This document shows positions 1-12,739 of a stretch of 64,000 nt of DNA, one piece after another. Below the pieces are notes generated by a model, which saw only the letters and a program-made list of their open reading frames with translations, was not told the origin of the DNA and did no database searches. The DNA is from Capra hircus (Eukaryota; Chordata; Mammalia; Artiodactyla; Bovidae). Location of the stretch: NCBI RefSeq assembly GCF_001704415.2, contig NC_030819.1, positions 35,520,575 to 35,584,574 of the forward strand. The letters are read 5' to 3'. Both the position numbers and the translations under genes were made by a program. Numbering within the stretch: position 1 is the stretch's first letter; every line of letters starts with the position of its first letter.

Positions 1-803
1 ACCTAAGAAGAAAAAATTTAATTATGTTTAAATTAAAAACATAAAGTATATATTGTACTTTAGCTGAGCTTCCAAAGCCAGATGCGCTCTGGAATGGGAA
101 TGAAAAAAAAAAAGGTCACTTAAAATGGCTTAAAATTACTACCTATCAGTATCTAATTAAATCAGCCTTGGAATCTCAAAGAAATAACCAGAGTAAGTAT
201 GCATTTTTATATAGCTAAAACATTCAAATGAGGAACTTTTGTATTGAGGAACATATTGCATATACAATAGCTTTCGTTTTAATTTCAGGTCTTGTAATAT
301 TTTGCCAAGAGTTCCTGGGCCTAATTTGGAATAATCCTGGGTGGAGGAGGGGCAATCCTTTTTGTAAAAGTCCTGAAACATCCTCCGGGGTCCATGGGCA
401 ACAGATCCATTAGATGCTCAGAAAATACTGATGATATATAGTACCTATGTACCCACCACAAACACAAGGACAGTTCTTTCTGGATCTTCAATTTAGTAGT
501 TTGCTAGTATTTCCAAATATTAAGTCTAAAATTTTGATAAATGAATTCTGTAACACTCACAAAATTTCGACTCAACACTAAAATCAATTAGGCAAGATCA
601 ACCAATATGTAATTCATAACTCCTTCAGTCTCCAGGAAGAAGACATATCTCTTCACTTTACTGCTGCATTTTGCATGTGTGTTTTCTCCTCCCCTTTCAA
701 ATAAGCACATTTCTGGGCAGGGGGAGGGGGTGGGAGGGGGACACTGAACAGCAAAAGACAACAAACAAGAAAACACCACAGTAGAGCAAAATCTATGATT
801 TAC
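1..803 (-). other. LMO7: LMO7 intron after first PDZ exon (partial)
   Basis: AT-rich sequence with no further exon or recognised repeat. It contains a G-rich run on the plus strand at 715-740 (C-rich in the transcript), 64-89 bases past the donor. Confidence 0.85.
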
Positions 804-918
804 CTGCTTCAACTGATGCTACGAAGATCCTGGAAAAAGCCCATTTTACTGTAAACCCAAAGTCAAGACTGCTCCCAGGCGTCTGGTTTATGCTGATTCT
901 CATATCACTGAACTGATC
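804..918 (-). CDS. LMO7: LMO7 exon: first half of PDZ domain
   Basis: The exon is 115 nt: 38 codons from phase 0, then G of a Gly codon. It reads DQFSDMRISINQTPGSSLDF, GFTVKWAFSRIFVASVEA. LDFGFT is the carboxylate-binding loop (GLGF equivalent) of the PDZ fold and IFVASVEAG is the following strand and turn. The acceptor is gttttcag and the donor GCAG|gtaaat is moderate. The second PDZ exon (expected to continue SPAEFSQLQVDDEI-like) is not in the first 800 bases. The turn WAFSR differs from human WDIPG as I recall it. Confidence 0.95.
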
Positions 919-1265
919 CTGAAAACAAACATGAAACGGTGGGATCAAGTGTCCCTGGCACCCACATGGAGGAAAGTCTATCTGCCAAAGAAGGGAGGCT
1001 GTGTGCAGGGCACACTGGAGTTATTTCATGATGAACCAGAAACACCATTCTTCTCCCCCTTGGGTTTGGTAAAACTTTCATTTATATAAATATTTCTCAG
1101 TTTATTATTTTCTGCTAAAATAAGGGAAAGCTTCATATCTATGGCTATTGTTCTTTGCATGAATACTATAAATCAGTTGATTTATATGATAAAGCTTAGG
1201 CTTTTGCTCATCATACACTTAAGCCTCAGTTATAGACCATTTGTTGTTACCCAGGAATGGAGTTG

Positions 1266-1337
1266 ACTGAGAAGATATGGCATATATATACATATACACA
1301 TATATACACCACACACACACATATATACACACACACA
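1266..1337. repeat. TA/CA simple repeat
   Basis: Alternating TA and CA runs directly before an L1 3' end; a likely polymorphic microsatellite. Confidence 0.85.
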
Positions 1338-1770
1338 CAATGGAATATTATTCAGCCATGAGGAAAAGGATATCCTGCCATCTGGAACAATATGGAAGAA
1401 ACTGAGGACATTATGCTAAAGTGAAGTAAGTCAGACAAAGGAAGACAAGTACATGTGATATCACTTATATGTTGAATCTCAAAGCCAAACTCATAAAACA
1501 GGGAGTAAAATGGTGGTTACAAGGGGATGGGGGTGAGAGGAAAGAACAGATGGTGTTTAAGGGTACAAACTTGTAATGAACAGTAAAATGAGCCCTAGAG
1601 ATCTAATACACGGTATTGTGACTATAAATAATATCTTATTATAATCAAACTTGCTAAGAGACTAGAATTTCCAACCATAAAGAGAAAAGCTAATTATGTA
1701 ATGTGAGATGTTAATTATCACTACAATGGCAATCACATTACAATATATAAATGTATCAAATTAACAAGCC
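1338..1770 (+). mobile_element. L1 3' fragment (old)
   Basis: Begins tggaatattattcagccatg and continues through a gtaagtcagacaaag-type segment, standard for the 3' region of mammalian L1. Diverged; ends approximate. Confidence 0.8.
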
Positions 1771-2802
1771 GTTCTTTCAGAATTTACCTATTCTATCTCA
1801 AACACAAGGCAACAAAATGCCATCTTTGAAAACGCAAAAAAGATTGAAATCACTTATTTTTAAAATTCCACCATACTTTAAAAAACTACCTCCAGCATTT
1901 AACATATTTAGCTGAATAATTTTGAGGGTTTGTAGACCCAAATTCAGCAACCAGAATCACTTTTCTAGGAGTGGTACCGTTCCCTAATAGGCATCTCTAA
2001 GTCTGCCAAGACATTTTTGCTTCTCCGACTGCTTCATGACGATGTAGTGGTAAAAGCTACTTATGCTGCAAAATGCAGAACTAGGTCAACCCCGAGGAAC
2101 CACTAGTAAGATGCCAAGAGGGCCCCTGGGACAGCATGAGCTCCAGGCCACAACCTCCTTGAAGTTACAGCAGCTCACAAGCACAAGAGCCTCTTGGACA
2201 GCTGGTAGACCTTTATTCCCATCTCCACTACAGTCCACAGCAACAAATTCTCAGTTTCACGGACTTTAAGCCATTTTCCAAAAGAAATGCTTTCAGTTTT
2301 ACAGTATACTATGCTTGTGAAAAATTTAATTAACTTCCATAATTTATATTTTTTGTTTGGGGTAAAGACCAGACATAAATTTGAGCGTTTGCTTCCCAGA
2401 TCAGTGTTTCCAGGTCTTTGATTCACAATTATCAAGAACTTAGACTCAATTGTTTAAAAAGAAAAATTCCTCTTAAAGTTGCTTTATTTTCCAGGAAAAA
2501 CCTATAACTTCTCAATTTTAATTTGGCAGTTAAACCCAGACCTAGGACCACTGGGCAATTCAGAAATTTTTGTGCCTTTAAAATAAGTTTAAAAGTCAAG
2601 TGACTACATTCTAAGGAAAACTGTGATATTACATATGAATTAGAAGGAAGACAAGAGAGGCATTGAATAAAGGATCAAGAATTTACTGTATTATATGGAC
2701 ATGAGAAGTAAGTGCTATAACAATATACACTTACTCATTTGTTCAACATACATTTATTATGCATCTATTCTGATTAAAACACTTAGGAAATAAAGACGAA
2801 TC

Positions 2803-2965
2803 AGGCATAGTCCTGCTGTTGCTGCTGCTGCTGCTAAGTTACTTCCGTCGTGTCCAACCCTCAGTGACCCCATGGACTGCAGCTTTCCAGGCTCCTCTGT
2901 CCATGGGATTTTCCAGGCAAGAGTACTGGAGTGGGGTGCCATTGCCTTCTCCGAGGCATAGTCCT
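2803..2965 (-). mobile_element. Bov-A type SINE with 12-bp target duplication
   Basis: The core at 2815-2953 reads as a reversed Bov-A unit with a GCT-rich end. The flanks carry aggcatagtcct at 2803-2814 and 2954-2965, a perfect target-site duplication. Confidence 0.92.
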
Positions 2966-4056
2966 AGGTCTCAAGAAATAATTACTGACTTTTCAAGAGT
3001 GGGTACAGAATTTTTTAAGAAAAAAAAAAAAAAAACAGTGTAGCTAATAATATAGAAACTTTTTTTTCATCAGACATCATATAAAGCAGTTGAAATATGG
3101 GAACTGAGATGTAGGTAGTAAGAATACTCATTAATGATCAGCCTGATGGATACCAATCTCTGGAATATAATAAAACTCTGCTATGAATAGAAAAAATTAC
3201 TGGTTAGTTCTACTTCTTAACCAAAACCACCACACACTTAAATTAGAGATGACTCAATGAAAATAAGTGGTCATCTTCACCACTCTTACCCCACTCCACT
3301 CCATATTCTGACCTAAAGCCAATCAGAATGCAGAATCTATTGCTATATAAGGCCACAGAGACAAACCATGGATTAGAAATTCCAAGATACTAACTCAGGT
3401 TTTTTATATTTTGAAGAATAAGAGACAGGACAGAGTTTTAATAAATAGTTCCAAACTACAATAAAGAATTCTTTGTGGGCAAGAGTAAGTGAATAGTATC
3501 CTGTTTGGTGGAACAGGATAAAAGAGAATGAGCTTAAGCCATAGATGGAAGAGCCTCACAATCCTATTAGACCAGAAGAATTGTCTTCTAAAGGACTGCT
3601 CTTACCCTGGAGCTAAATCTCTACTTGAACATAATAAAAGGGCAAATGACCACCTCTCTGAAACAGTTAACAGAGGAGGTCAGCCTCATTGTGGCCACAG
3701 TCTGGCAGCCTGTTCTGTGGGTCCTGGAGATACACACAAAGGAGAGAGAACCAATTACAGGTCTATTTCTGTCAACAGCCAGGTAGCCTCAGGCATTTCA
3801 CTGAGTCTGACAGAGACTTTTCCTCTCACAATGGCATTAATTTTTAAGCTTTCTGTTTCCAAAACGCTATTTTCCCATGCAGACCACCTTCCTCTCAAAA
3901 CCTATACAGAAAGGATTAAAGTGGGTGGTCGCGGTTCGAGGAAAGGGCCCCATAGTCCCCTCTTGCATGGCTTCCTCCTATGACAGTCACTGTGGCATGT
4001 CTGTGGAATCCTAAGTTCTTGAATTAGATTATCCTTGAGACTTTTTGTAGGTAAGG

Positions 4057-4260
4057 TGGCTTTCCCTGGTGGCTCAGATGGTAAAGAATACGCCTGCAAT
4101 GTGGGAGACCCGGCTTTGATCCTTGGGTCAGGAAGATCCACAGGAGAAACGAATGGCTACCTACTCTCTATTCTTGCCTGGAAAATCCCATGGACAGAGG
4201 GGCCTGGAGGGTTACAGTCCATGGAGTTGCAAAAAGTCAGACATGATTGTGCAACTAACA
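4057..4260 (+). mobile_element. Bov-tA SINE
   Basis: A tRNA-like head (ctttccctggtggctcag) is followed by a Bov-A body ending in a gtcagacatgattgtgcaac-type tail. Confidence 0.92.
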
Positions 4261-4649
4261 TACCTCTATAATTACAGTCAAGCATAATCCAGTCAACTCT
4301 GATTTCACTTAGGATTTGTGCCTCCTGGTTTTTCTCATGAGAAATATGCCATGTGAGGATTCTACAAAGGGTCCAAGTTTCGCAAGATGATGTGGGAATT
4401 TCCTTTTGAACTGGATGGAACCAGGAATATACATTATTGGGGGAAATCTAGAGTCTTGATGACTGATAAAGAACCACGCCAAGTGGTGACAGTTGCCTAT
4501 TTTGGAAAAGATAGAGTACAATTACCAACATATCAGCATCTAAAATAAAAATAACTTTCCTCAATTTAAACAGAAATATACACTTTTTAATTTCTCCTCA
4601 TGCTTCTCAACCTCTTAGTCGTCTGACATTCTCTAGAATTTTTTATTCA

Positions 4650-4935
4650 CTATTTTTATTTTTGCCTGTGCTGGGTCTCCATTGCTGTGTGGGCTTTGCT
4701 CTAGTTGCTGCAAGCAGGGGCTGCTTGAGCTTCTCTTATTGTGGAGCATGGGCTCTAGGGTTCCCAGATTTCACTAGTTTTGTCACACGGGCTCAGCAGT
4801 TGCAGCTTGCAAGCTCTAGAGCACAGGCTCAACAGCTGTGGTACACGGGTTGCTCTGGGACATGTGGGATCTTCCTGGATCAGGGATCGAACCCATGTCT
4901 CCTGCACTGGCAGGAGCCACCAGCGACACCCAGAA
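4650..4935 (-). mobile_element. CHR-2 type SINE
   Basis: A reversed cetartiodactyl tRNA-derived SINE: ctgggtctccattgctg, tgtggagcatgggctctagg and a reversed B box (gggatcgaacccatgtctcc). Confidence 0.9.
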
Positions 4936-5022
4936 ATAGACTTCAAGCTGAGATTTGTAAACAAAAATATGGTTATCTGGCATAGCTATGAGCAGATTTT
5001 TATGAGATCTAATAAATTAACA

Positions 5023-5216
5023 GGGCTTCCCTGATAGCTCAGTTGGTAAAGAATCAGCCTACAATGCAGGAGACCCTGGTTCGATTCCTGGGTTGGGAAG
5101 ATCTGCTGGAGAAGGGGTAGGCTGCCTACTCCACTATTCTTGGGCTTCCCTTGAGGCTCAGGTAGTACAGAACCCACCTGCAACACGGGAGACCTGGATT
5201 CGATCCCTGGGTTGGA
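5023..5216 (+). mobile_element. Bov-tA SINE, partial dimer
   Basis: One head and part of a body (5023-5140) run into a second tRNA-like head (5141-5216), both plus. The second body is missing. Confidence 0.85.
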
Positions 5217-5477
5217 TTCTAGTATCACCACAGATGGAATGTAATGAACAGCAGGGTCAACCTTATATACTAACAAGTCAGATGGGCATTCTCAAACTTT
5301 TTTGATCAGATAAACATGTTCATTTAAAGAGAGCTTACTTAAATCGATAAAATAAAAATACACTAAAAGTAGATTTAGGCTGTAAAATCATAAATGACAA
5401 AGGAAATAAACAATCTTTGATGTTGGCTACATGGTTCTTTCATGTCTTTTTTCAGGGTCTTAGTGGATGAGAACATA

Positions 5478-5637
5478 GTGAAAGTCGCTCAGTCGTGTCA
5501 TGGACTATACAGTCCGTGGAATTCTCCAAGCCAGAATATTGGAGTGGGTAGCCTTTCCCTTCTCCAGGGAATCTTCCCAACCCAGGTCCCCCACATTGCA
5601 GGCAGATTCCTTACCAGCTGAGCCACAAGGGAAGCCA
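5478..5637 (-). mobile_element. Bov-tA SINE
   Basis: Reversed Bov-tA with an internal deletion after gtcgctcagtcgtgtc; short flanking repeats (catagtga) on both sides. Confidence 0.88.
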
Positions 5638-6049
5638 TAGTGAGTAGCCCTCAAATCATGGCACAGCTCCTCCTTCACTGAAGATGAGTCTATATCTACC
5701 TTCTCCCCTTCTCCATGACCCACTCCAAGGAAGCAGGTGATCCTGCCAGCTCTACCACGTGACTCAGCCCATTCCCAAGCTTCTCTCTTATTACCTACCA
5801 AATCTGTTTTCGGCCCTCATCCCATCAGGCACTGCCAACTCCTCTTGCTTTCAGGAAACAACCTTCCACGTCGCCCTCTTGCCTTTCTCCTCCACCCCTC
5901 TGGCCCCCTCCTGCTTTCATTAGCGTGCTCCTCTCCTTTCCAGTTTCCTTTGGTTGCTGCTCCTCCTCCCTAGTCAGTCTCCCACTTTCTTGACCACTTG
6001 TTTTCCTGAGTAAACCTCATGCATCGTCATCAACTATTACCTAAGTCCA

Positions 6050-6560
6050 ACACAGTCAAAATTATATTTATTCTCTTCCTCCCTAAACTTGCTCTTCTAC
6101 CTCTTGTTTTTCACATATGGGTTAATTACATCACTATTCAACCAGATGCCCAAGTTAGAAATACCAGGTTCTTTCTGGGCCTCTTCCTCCTTCCTCCCCC
6201 TAACTGCTCCCCAGGCTACCTCTACACAATGGGCCCCCCACAATCCATCACACACATGCACTTAATAAAGTGTTACAAGTCCACAAGCCATAAATCTACC
6301 TTGAATATCCCATCCTTCCATCCTCCTTTAAGCTCATCTTAACTCAGGTCATAGTTTCCCTCTAAACTGCCGTGGGTAACCTTCTAATTGGCTCTCCTGC
6401 CTCCAGCCTTTCCTTCCTCCCATCTTCCGCACAGCTGCCTGAACTTTAGTTACAGAAAATGCCAATTATTATATCACACTCTATTTAAAATTTTCTGGTA
6501 GCTCCTTATAACCTACTGTGTAGATTTCAAAGTCTGCATCTCAGAATTACATTCAATTGG
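6050..6560 (+). mobile_element. L2 LINE fragment
   Basis: Diverged match to the end of L2: ctaaacttgctcttctacctc, a cagatgcccaagttagaaa block, aatccatcacacacatgc, and the ggctctcctgcctccagcc stretch in the right order. Confidence 0.7.
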
Positions 6561-6769
6561 GCTAAGTTTTAATAAATATCTACCTTCTTTCAAAGTAATT
6601 TTAAGAATGATTTTCTCTTTATGAACCAGAAGATATTTCAGTCCACACTGGCTCTAAATTCTAAACACATGGCGATGTTAAAATAAGTCAACATTTGGTG
6701 TTTTAACTAGAAACAAGGTTCTTTTCCAATTTAAGCATGTCACATTTCAAAAAAATAAATTAGGGTCAG

Positions 6770-6960
6770 AGAAATTGCAACTGTGGCCTAAGAATCTAAC
6801 CAGCCTGGGGCATGTTATATAACTTTCAAATCTCAAGTATTTCACTGGTAAAAGTGAGGATAATACCACATACTTTGCTAAATTATTAAGGGGCTTAAAT
6901 GAAACATTTAAAAGGTGCTAAGGCACATAGGTGATGCCTATTAATCATCTTCTTTTTCCC
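6770..6960 (+). mobile_element. MIR SINE
   Basis: Core features of MIR: a tcactggtaaaagtgaggata-like block and ggcttaaatgaaacatttaaa followed by the ggtgatgccta end. Old copy. Confidence 0.65.
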
Positions 6961-7991
6961 ATGGAAACAATGCTATACATGGTAATATACGCTGCTTAGG
7001 CAGTTTCCAGAACAACAAAAGAAATTCCTATTTAACTCTCGCACACATGGCTCCAAAGCTACTATGATAGAACTCAGTCAGCATTCAGCAAATACTTAAA
7101 GGTACAGGCACTGCACTAACAGTGAGCAAAATAGACTTGCTTCCCACCTTTAGATAGATTAGGGTCCAGTGAAGGTGACAAGCAGGTAAGATGAACAGAA
7201 GGAAGCTGTGAGAAGGTTAAAACCTGGGTACTCTTAAAAGAGGCACTATTGTAGACTTGGGCATCAGAAGTGTAAAAAGCTTCCTTCCCTCCACATGTAT
7301 TTATCATCCTGATTCTGGGTTCTGATCTAATAATCTGGAGCAAAGGTCCTGAAACAAGGATTTGGTTGAGATTTGAGAGCAGAGGGCTAGGACAAGACAG
7401 AAAACAAAACAAAAACCCGGGCAACACCCTTTTGCGGGGGAAAGGCACATATGCAAGGCAGTCAGAGCAGGCCGGAGGACTCTGGGAGCCACACTGCTTC
7501 CTCTTGCCCTGGGTTCCCTTGAGAATTGCCCTGGCAGCCTGGATTGGCAGGGAAGAAGGAAAAGGAAGCAACCCCTAACAGAAGTAGAGGAGAAAGGGAA
7601 AGAGAGCAAAATAAAACTCCAGATCAGCAATGGAGATGAGAAAGAAATTCCTGAGCAGATTTTTAAAAAGGTCATTACGTTCTTCCTTTGTTAAGTCTTT
7701 GCTCTTTATGCTATGAATTCCCTTCTTACCATAATTCTGTGACAGGCTACTAGCCCATTTCTGCCCTTAGATTTCACCTTCTTAAAATAATTTTCTAGAA
7801 CATCACAGTGCTCACATTCCTATAATATCACTTAATCCTAAAAGTCCCACATTAAAGAACCTATAAGGACCTAAATTACCTGCTGGATCAAATTCATACT
7901 TCAGTCTAGTCATCAAGGCCTTGAATGCAATTCAACTCAGTAAACACTTAAGTGACAACTATGGGTAAAAGCCGAAAAGTGAAAAAAATGA

Positions 7992-8181
7992 AAGTGTTAG
8001 TCAGTCACGTCTGACTCTTTGCGACCCTGTGGACTGTAGTCTGCCAGGCTCTCTGTCCATGGAATTCTCCAGCCAAGAATACTGGAGTGGGTAACCATTC
8101 TCTTCTTCAAGGAATCTTCCCAACCCAGGGATCAAACCAGGGTATCCTGCATTGCAGGCAGTCTGAGCCACTGGGGAAGAA
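7992..8181 (-). mobile_element. Bov-tA SINE
   Basis: Reversed Bov-tA: gtcagtcacgtctgactctt to the gcattgcaggcagtctgagc end. Confidence 0.92.
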
Positions 8182-8212
8182 TACCAGTGAAGAAGAAAAC
8201 ACATGGACAAGA

Positions 8213-8284
8213 AAAAATTCAGTGAATGAAACTTTCAAGGGGGAAAAATTCAGTGAACGAAACTTTCAAGGGTGAAAAATTCAG
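8213..8284. repeat. 31-bp tandem duplication, 2.3 copies
   Basis: The unit aaaaattcagtgaa-y-gaaactttcaaggg repeats at 8213-8243 and 8244-8274, with a third start at 8275-8284. Copies differ at two positions. Confidence 0.92.
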
Positions 8285-8524
8285 TTCCAACAAGGGGGAG
8301 GAAACAGACATCTTGACCCACGAAGGAACCAACCCTCTGGGCTTTGAAGGAACAAGAGGACTTCAAAACACGGAGATGACTGAAATGAACATTTTAAAAT
8401 AGGGCAACAATAAGAACAAAAATATACGTGATGTGTTCATGAAAGTAAATGGTGTGTTTCAGAGAAGTCAAGCAGTCTCATGTGAAGAGCTTTCAGCTAC
8501 TTCCCCTCTCTTTCTCACAACACA

Positions 8525-8740
8525 AGGTGGTGTAGGCAACCTTGAGTCAAATGGCCTAAGTTCAAATCCTGACTCCATCACTCCATACCCTGTGTGGACA
8601 TGGAGAAATATCACGACCACTTCATGCCTCAATTTCCACAGCTACAAAACAGCAATAAGAGGTTCATTGTGAAGATTTAATAAATCATTCCGTGCTAAGC
8701 CTACTGACATGACAAGCATTCAGTAAACATGAGCTGTGCC
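8525..8740 (+). mobile_element. MIR SINE
   Basis: Near full-length old MIR: gagtcaaatggcctaagttc, aatcctgactccatcac, ctcaatttccacagctac and a gcattcagtaaacatgagct end. Confidence 0.85.
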
Positions 8741-10387
8741 AGGGCTACAAAGAGAATTTGGGACCGGTCATGAGGGACCCCAGTGTTCTCGAGCGCTCTG
8801 AACTTCACAGAAGGAACCACAGCATGTCACTGGGGGCTTTGAAGCAGAGAAATTAGCCAGTCCAGCCTGGCATCGTGCAAATTAATCTGGGGCCAGCCTT
8901 GTGTAGGATGCATAAAGATCTGTGACTATTTTACAAAGTGTTTGCATTAATGAGGGAAAGGGCCGGAACTAGGGTAGCAGAAGCAAGGATAGAAAAGGGT
9001 AACAACATCGAGAGAGATGCTGTAGAAAGACAGGAAAGGATACTGCCCGCACACGCGTAGTAAAGAAAGAAGACCTGAAGAACACTCTTTTACAAAGCTA
9101 CCAAGGTGTCTACCTGAAACCAATAGAATACTGCAAATTAACTATACTTCAGTTAAAAGAGAAAGACATCTCAATGTTCAGCCAGACACTTTTTATTTTT
9201 CTCTACTCTGAACTCCTAGAATTGGATAATTTGCAGGCATGTTGCATACACCCGTGCCATACTGGTCCTAGGCTGTTCTGTGCATTCCCCACCCTTTGCC
9301 CAGGTCAGCAAGTGCCTTCTGAGTGATAAGAGCAGGGCAATGCTACATAAGTCACTTTCCTCGGAATGTGGAAGTGGACACATCAAGCATTTCTAGAACA
9401 GGCAAGTAAGTGATCGTATAACATAGACGTCTGGTCAAGAATTCCAACTGCTCCACTTACTAATTCAAGCCTAATTTTGCCTGGTAGCATTCCACTTCAA
9501 GTTGGGTGACTAAAAGGCATAAACACGCTAATAATGAAACCTGAAACCATGCCACGGTAACTCAGGTTCCTCTGAACTACTCTGACCTGGAACACACACC
9601 CACACTTAGGCTTTTTCTTAATCCATGGATGCAGCTAGTCACCTGTTACCCTGAGGGAGCTGCCATCACTAAGCACACAGGACAATAATCAGGCTGCTTC
9701 GTGGGATTTGCTGTTTGAAAAGAGGAAGGCGAACAGGCAAGTCCATAAAACAAAAGGCACCTTGCTCTCTCTATTATTCATCCACTGGCACCTTATGATC
9801 CCCAAGTATAACAGAGGCTATTCTTCTCATCCATTGAGACTTATGATGCTAATTACATATTCCCAGTTCCTTAAAATGGAAGTTAAAACATAATTAACAA
9901 CCAGTCATTTTTTAGCAACCTGAAGAAATTGCTTTAGATACTTTTGTAAATACGGATAGAAAAACTGGAAGAGATATACCTAAGTGTCAAAGAATCTCTC
10001 TAAATGATGGGATTGCCAAACCATTTTTATTGCGTATATTTTCCAACATTTCCAAATTGTCTCAAGCACAGAGTCTTTTATAATCATGAAGAGATGAGCT
10101 TACTCTAAACTTGTAAAGCTTTGCTGTAGTGATAAAAATGAATGATACTAAAATACACTATGTCATATTTTACACAAAGGTATTTCATTAATATAACTTA
10201 GGCCATGTTATATACTTGATGTTGTGCCTTGGAAAATATACACTCTAGTAAGGTACCTTTAGGCTAGACTAAGTCACAGAGCCATAAAAGCACCTCCACA
10301 CTAAAGGCTTCATACAACTCTCAAATTGCTTAATGAAGGCTTTTTCCAAAAGAGAAAAGTTTCTTTCGGTTCTCTAGACAAGCAACA

Positions 10388-10606
10388 GGGCCTCCCAGGT
10401 GGCGCTACTGGTAAAGAACCTGCCTACTAATGCAGGAGACCTAAGAGAATTGGGTTGGATCCCTGGGTCAGGAAGATCCCCTGGAGGAGGCAATCCACTC
10501 CAGTATTCTTGCCTGGAGAATCCCATGGACAGAGGAGCCTGGCAGGCTACAGTCCATGGGGTTACAAGAGTCAGACATGACTTAGCAACTAAACCACCAC
10601 CACCAC
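10388..10606 (+). mobile_element. Bov-tA SINE with ACC-rich tail
   Basis: A tRNA-like head (ggcctcccaggtggcgcta), a Bov-A body, and a short accaccaccacca tail at 10593-10606. Confidence 0.92.
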
Positions 10607-11076
10607 ACTTTTCATATGGTAGAAAAAGAAGTGCCATGTCCTTACAGCCCAGTCCCTCTCATATGTATCAATTTCTCCTTGTGATTAAGTTCACTTTCCT
10701 GAGAAGCGGCTTTTATTACCCATTTAACTACTAGACCTGCATCTAAAATCGCCTGAGTAACCTTTGCACCTGAACCTGGACTGATGAGCACCAGCAGTGC
10801 AATCAACAGCTGCTGAAGTGGGGAGTAGGGAGTGAACCCAGCCTAACCAGAGGGAGATTGGTCCCAAAAGTCTCCATACACCCATATCAGAAGGGTCATC
10901 TGGATCCATCACAGAGCTGGAAGAGATCTACCTCCTCCAAGATCTGTTAAAAAGAAAATGCAACATCAATTTCTACATTATCGGTCAAGACTGTCATGCC
11001 CAGAGAAATATGGTTTTCTGATTTAAATCCTTTAGTTTTTAAGCAGCAGGTTATTAAAAGGCCTTTCCAAACTCAC

Positions 11077-11385
11077 CTGTGACCTGGGGACCTCTGCCTG
11101 TGGCGAGCTTCTCCCTTCTCCAAGCTCAGATGTTAAATCAGGGCTAGATATTGAAGACAATGTGTCTTTAGAAGTGGCAGCCTGATCCTGGGAAAGAGAT
11201 GAGTAGGGTGGTGTAGGAGAGGGCAACCGCATCACACTTTCTCTGGGCGCTTCGGCCTCTCTTTCACTGGATGAGCCGGACGCAAGCTGGCTTGTGTCAG
11301 GTCTTTGCACAGAGATGCTGATCGAACTGCTCTGGGTTCTCTTAACGCCTTCTATGTCTCCATTATACTTCCAAGAATCATCCAT
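11077..11385 (-). CDS. LMO7: LMO7 exon: linker before PDZ
   Basis: The exon is 309 nt, 103 codons, phase 0 at both ends. It starts MDDSWKYNGDIEGVKRTQSS and includes DTSQLASGSSSERE, MRLPSPTPPYSSLSQDQAAT and SKDTLSSISSPDLTSELGEG before ending EVPRSQ. The initial Met is internal; the exon continues LPRSYT from the previous one. It is low-complexity, Ser/Pro-rich and acidic. The acceptor is tatttag and the donor TCACAG|gtgagt is strong. Its symmetric phase would allow in-frame skipping. The next exon is the start of the PDZ domain. Confidence 0.96.
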
Positions 11386-12739
11386 CTAAATAAGAATCAT
11401 CATTGTAAACTTGCTGTTCTGTTAGATTTCTATTTTAAAGTATATACATTAGATTAATATTTTAAGGTAACGAAAGTAACATATAGCTCCCACAGCAAAG
11501 TAGCTATTACTAAAAGGCTGGAGGAGCATGTTCTTTGACACTAACAGATATGCACATATGAAGTGGGAGGAATAGCTGATTTTATGGAAGTGTTTCTATT
11601 ATAAACAGACCTTTAAAACATGCTTTGCTCATTTATATTACTCCAGGTCAACAGACAGAAATCTAAACTAGTTCAGTTGGATACTCCACACTATGGATAT
11701 CTATAATTTATTCACTTGATTATGCTTCAATGTCATTTAAAGTGTGCCCAAGATATTACATATACCAGCATGTTTATTTTTATAGCATAAATTCCTAAAG
11801 GTAAACTTAACCAAAGAATATATGTGTAATATAACTTTTGTATACACACACACACATATATCTTTTAAAACTGTAACAATGCACTCCCAAATTAACGTGT
11901 AAGAATGTTAGTATCTCTGCATCCTTGTCAACACCACACAGTTTGAACATTTTAAATCTTTGTCATCTCATGGGTAAAAAGCTGTACAGTTCATGCTTGC
12001 TCTAATAAGACTACACATGCTTCTATGTGCTTTATGTAACCAACCTTTCAAAGTCCCTCTCCCTTGAACTGGCCATTCATTTATATATCCACTTTTCTAC
12101 TATTTATCTTTTCCTTATCAATTTGTAGGAGCATTTTAAATCTTAGGGATAGTAAACCTATATATAAAATACATTTTACTAATATTTTTCTGAGCCTATA
12201 TAAATGTAGTCTTTTGACTACATTAACGGTGTCTATCATATAAATTTAATTTTTATATTGTCAAATATGTCTGTGTTTACTTAATATAATGGTCAGAGGT
12301 TTTCCTGGTTAGTTTAGGCAGGCTTTGCTCACTTCGAATTTTTTTAATCAAATCTTTTCTCTTAGATTTTTAGGATTCTACTTGGCAGAGGTAAAAGGAA
12401 TTTGAATACCAAAGCGCTCAAGACCGTCCTGCTTCCTTTCACATAATTTAAATTAATACAGTCACTTTCAGGTACATGGCACTGCTTCATTCTCAGAGTA
12501 AATGATTCTATATTCTTTAAAACCCCAATAAAATATGTATTTTTTGAACCATGAGATACATTTTAATAAATACATTTAAATGTATCAAGTTCTAATGAAG
12601 TGGGAAATGAGGATACACAGAAAATTTGGGCATAATCACCTAAGAATATTTAGGTTAAACTGCATGAAATTGCTGTTTTATAGGTCAAAAAGAACTAACT
12701 ACTGGCAACTTCATATAGTACAACCTAACACTTCACAAT

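Larger units (their letters stand above)
919..11076 (-). other. LMO7: LMO7 intron between PDZ and pre-PDZ linker exons
   Basis: This 10.2-kb intron holds the repeats listed separately (L1, L2, MIR, CHR-2 and several Bov-type SINEs). Unique-looking parts at about 1800-2800, 3040-4050, 6960-7990 and 8750-10380 have only short, non-conserved-looking open frames. A TATA-like string at 3343 is followed by no usable reading frame. I see no extra exon. Confidence 0.8.

Noticed and set aside
3339..3375. TATA-like string followed by a Kozak-like ATG
   Set aside because: The ATG is followed by a stop after one codon, the strand is opposite to LMO7, and no CpG or Inr context is present.
3528..3983. 151-codon plus-strand open frame
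   Set aside because: No recognisable domain, no splice context and no codon pattern to set it apart from chance; a processed pseudogene could not be shown.
7116..7675. Two minus-strand frames of 151 and 123 codons
   Set aside because: Overlapping frames in low-complexity, Ser/Leu-rich translation, with no family match.
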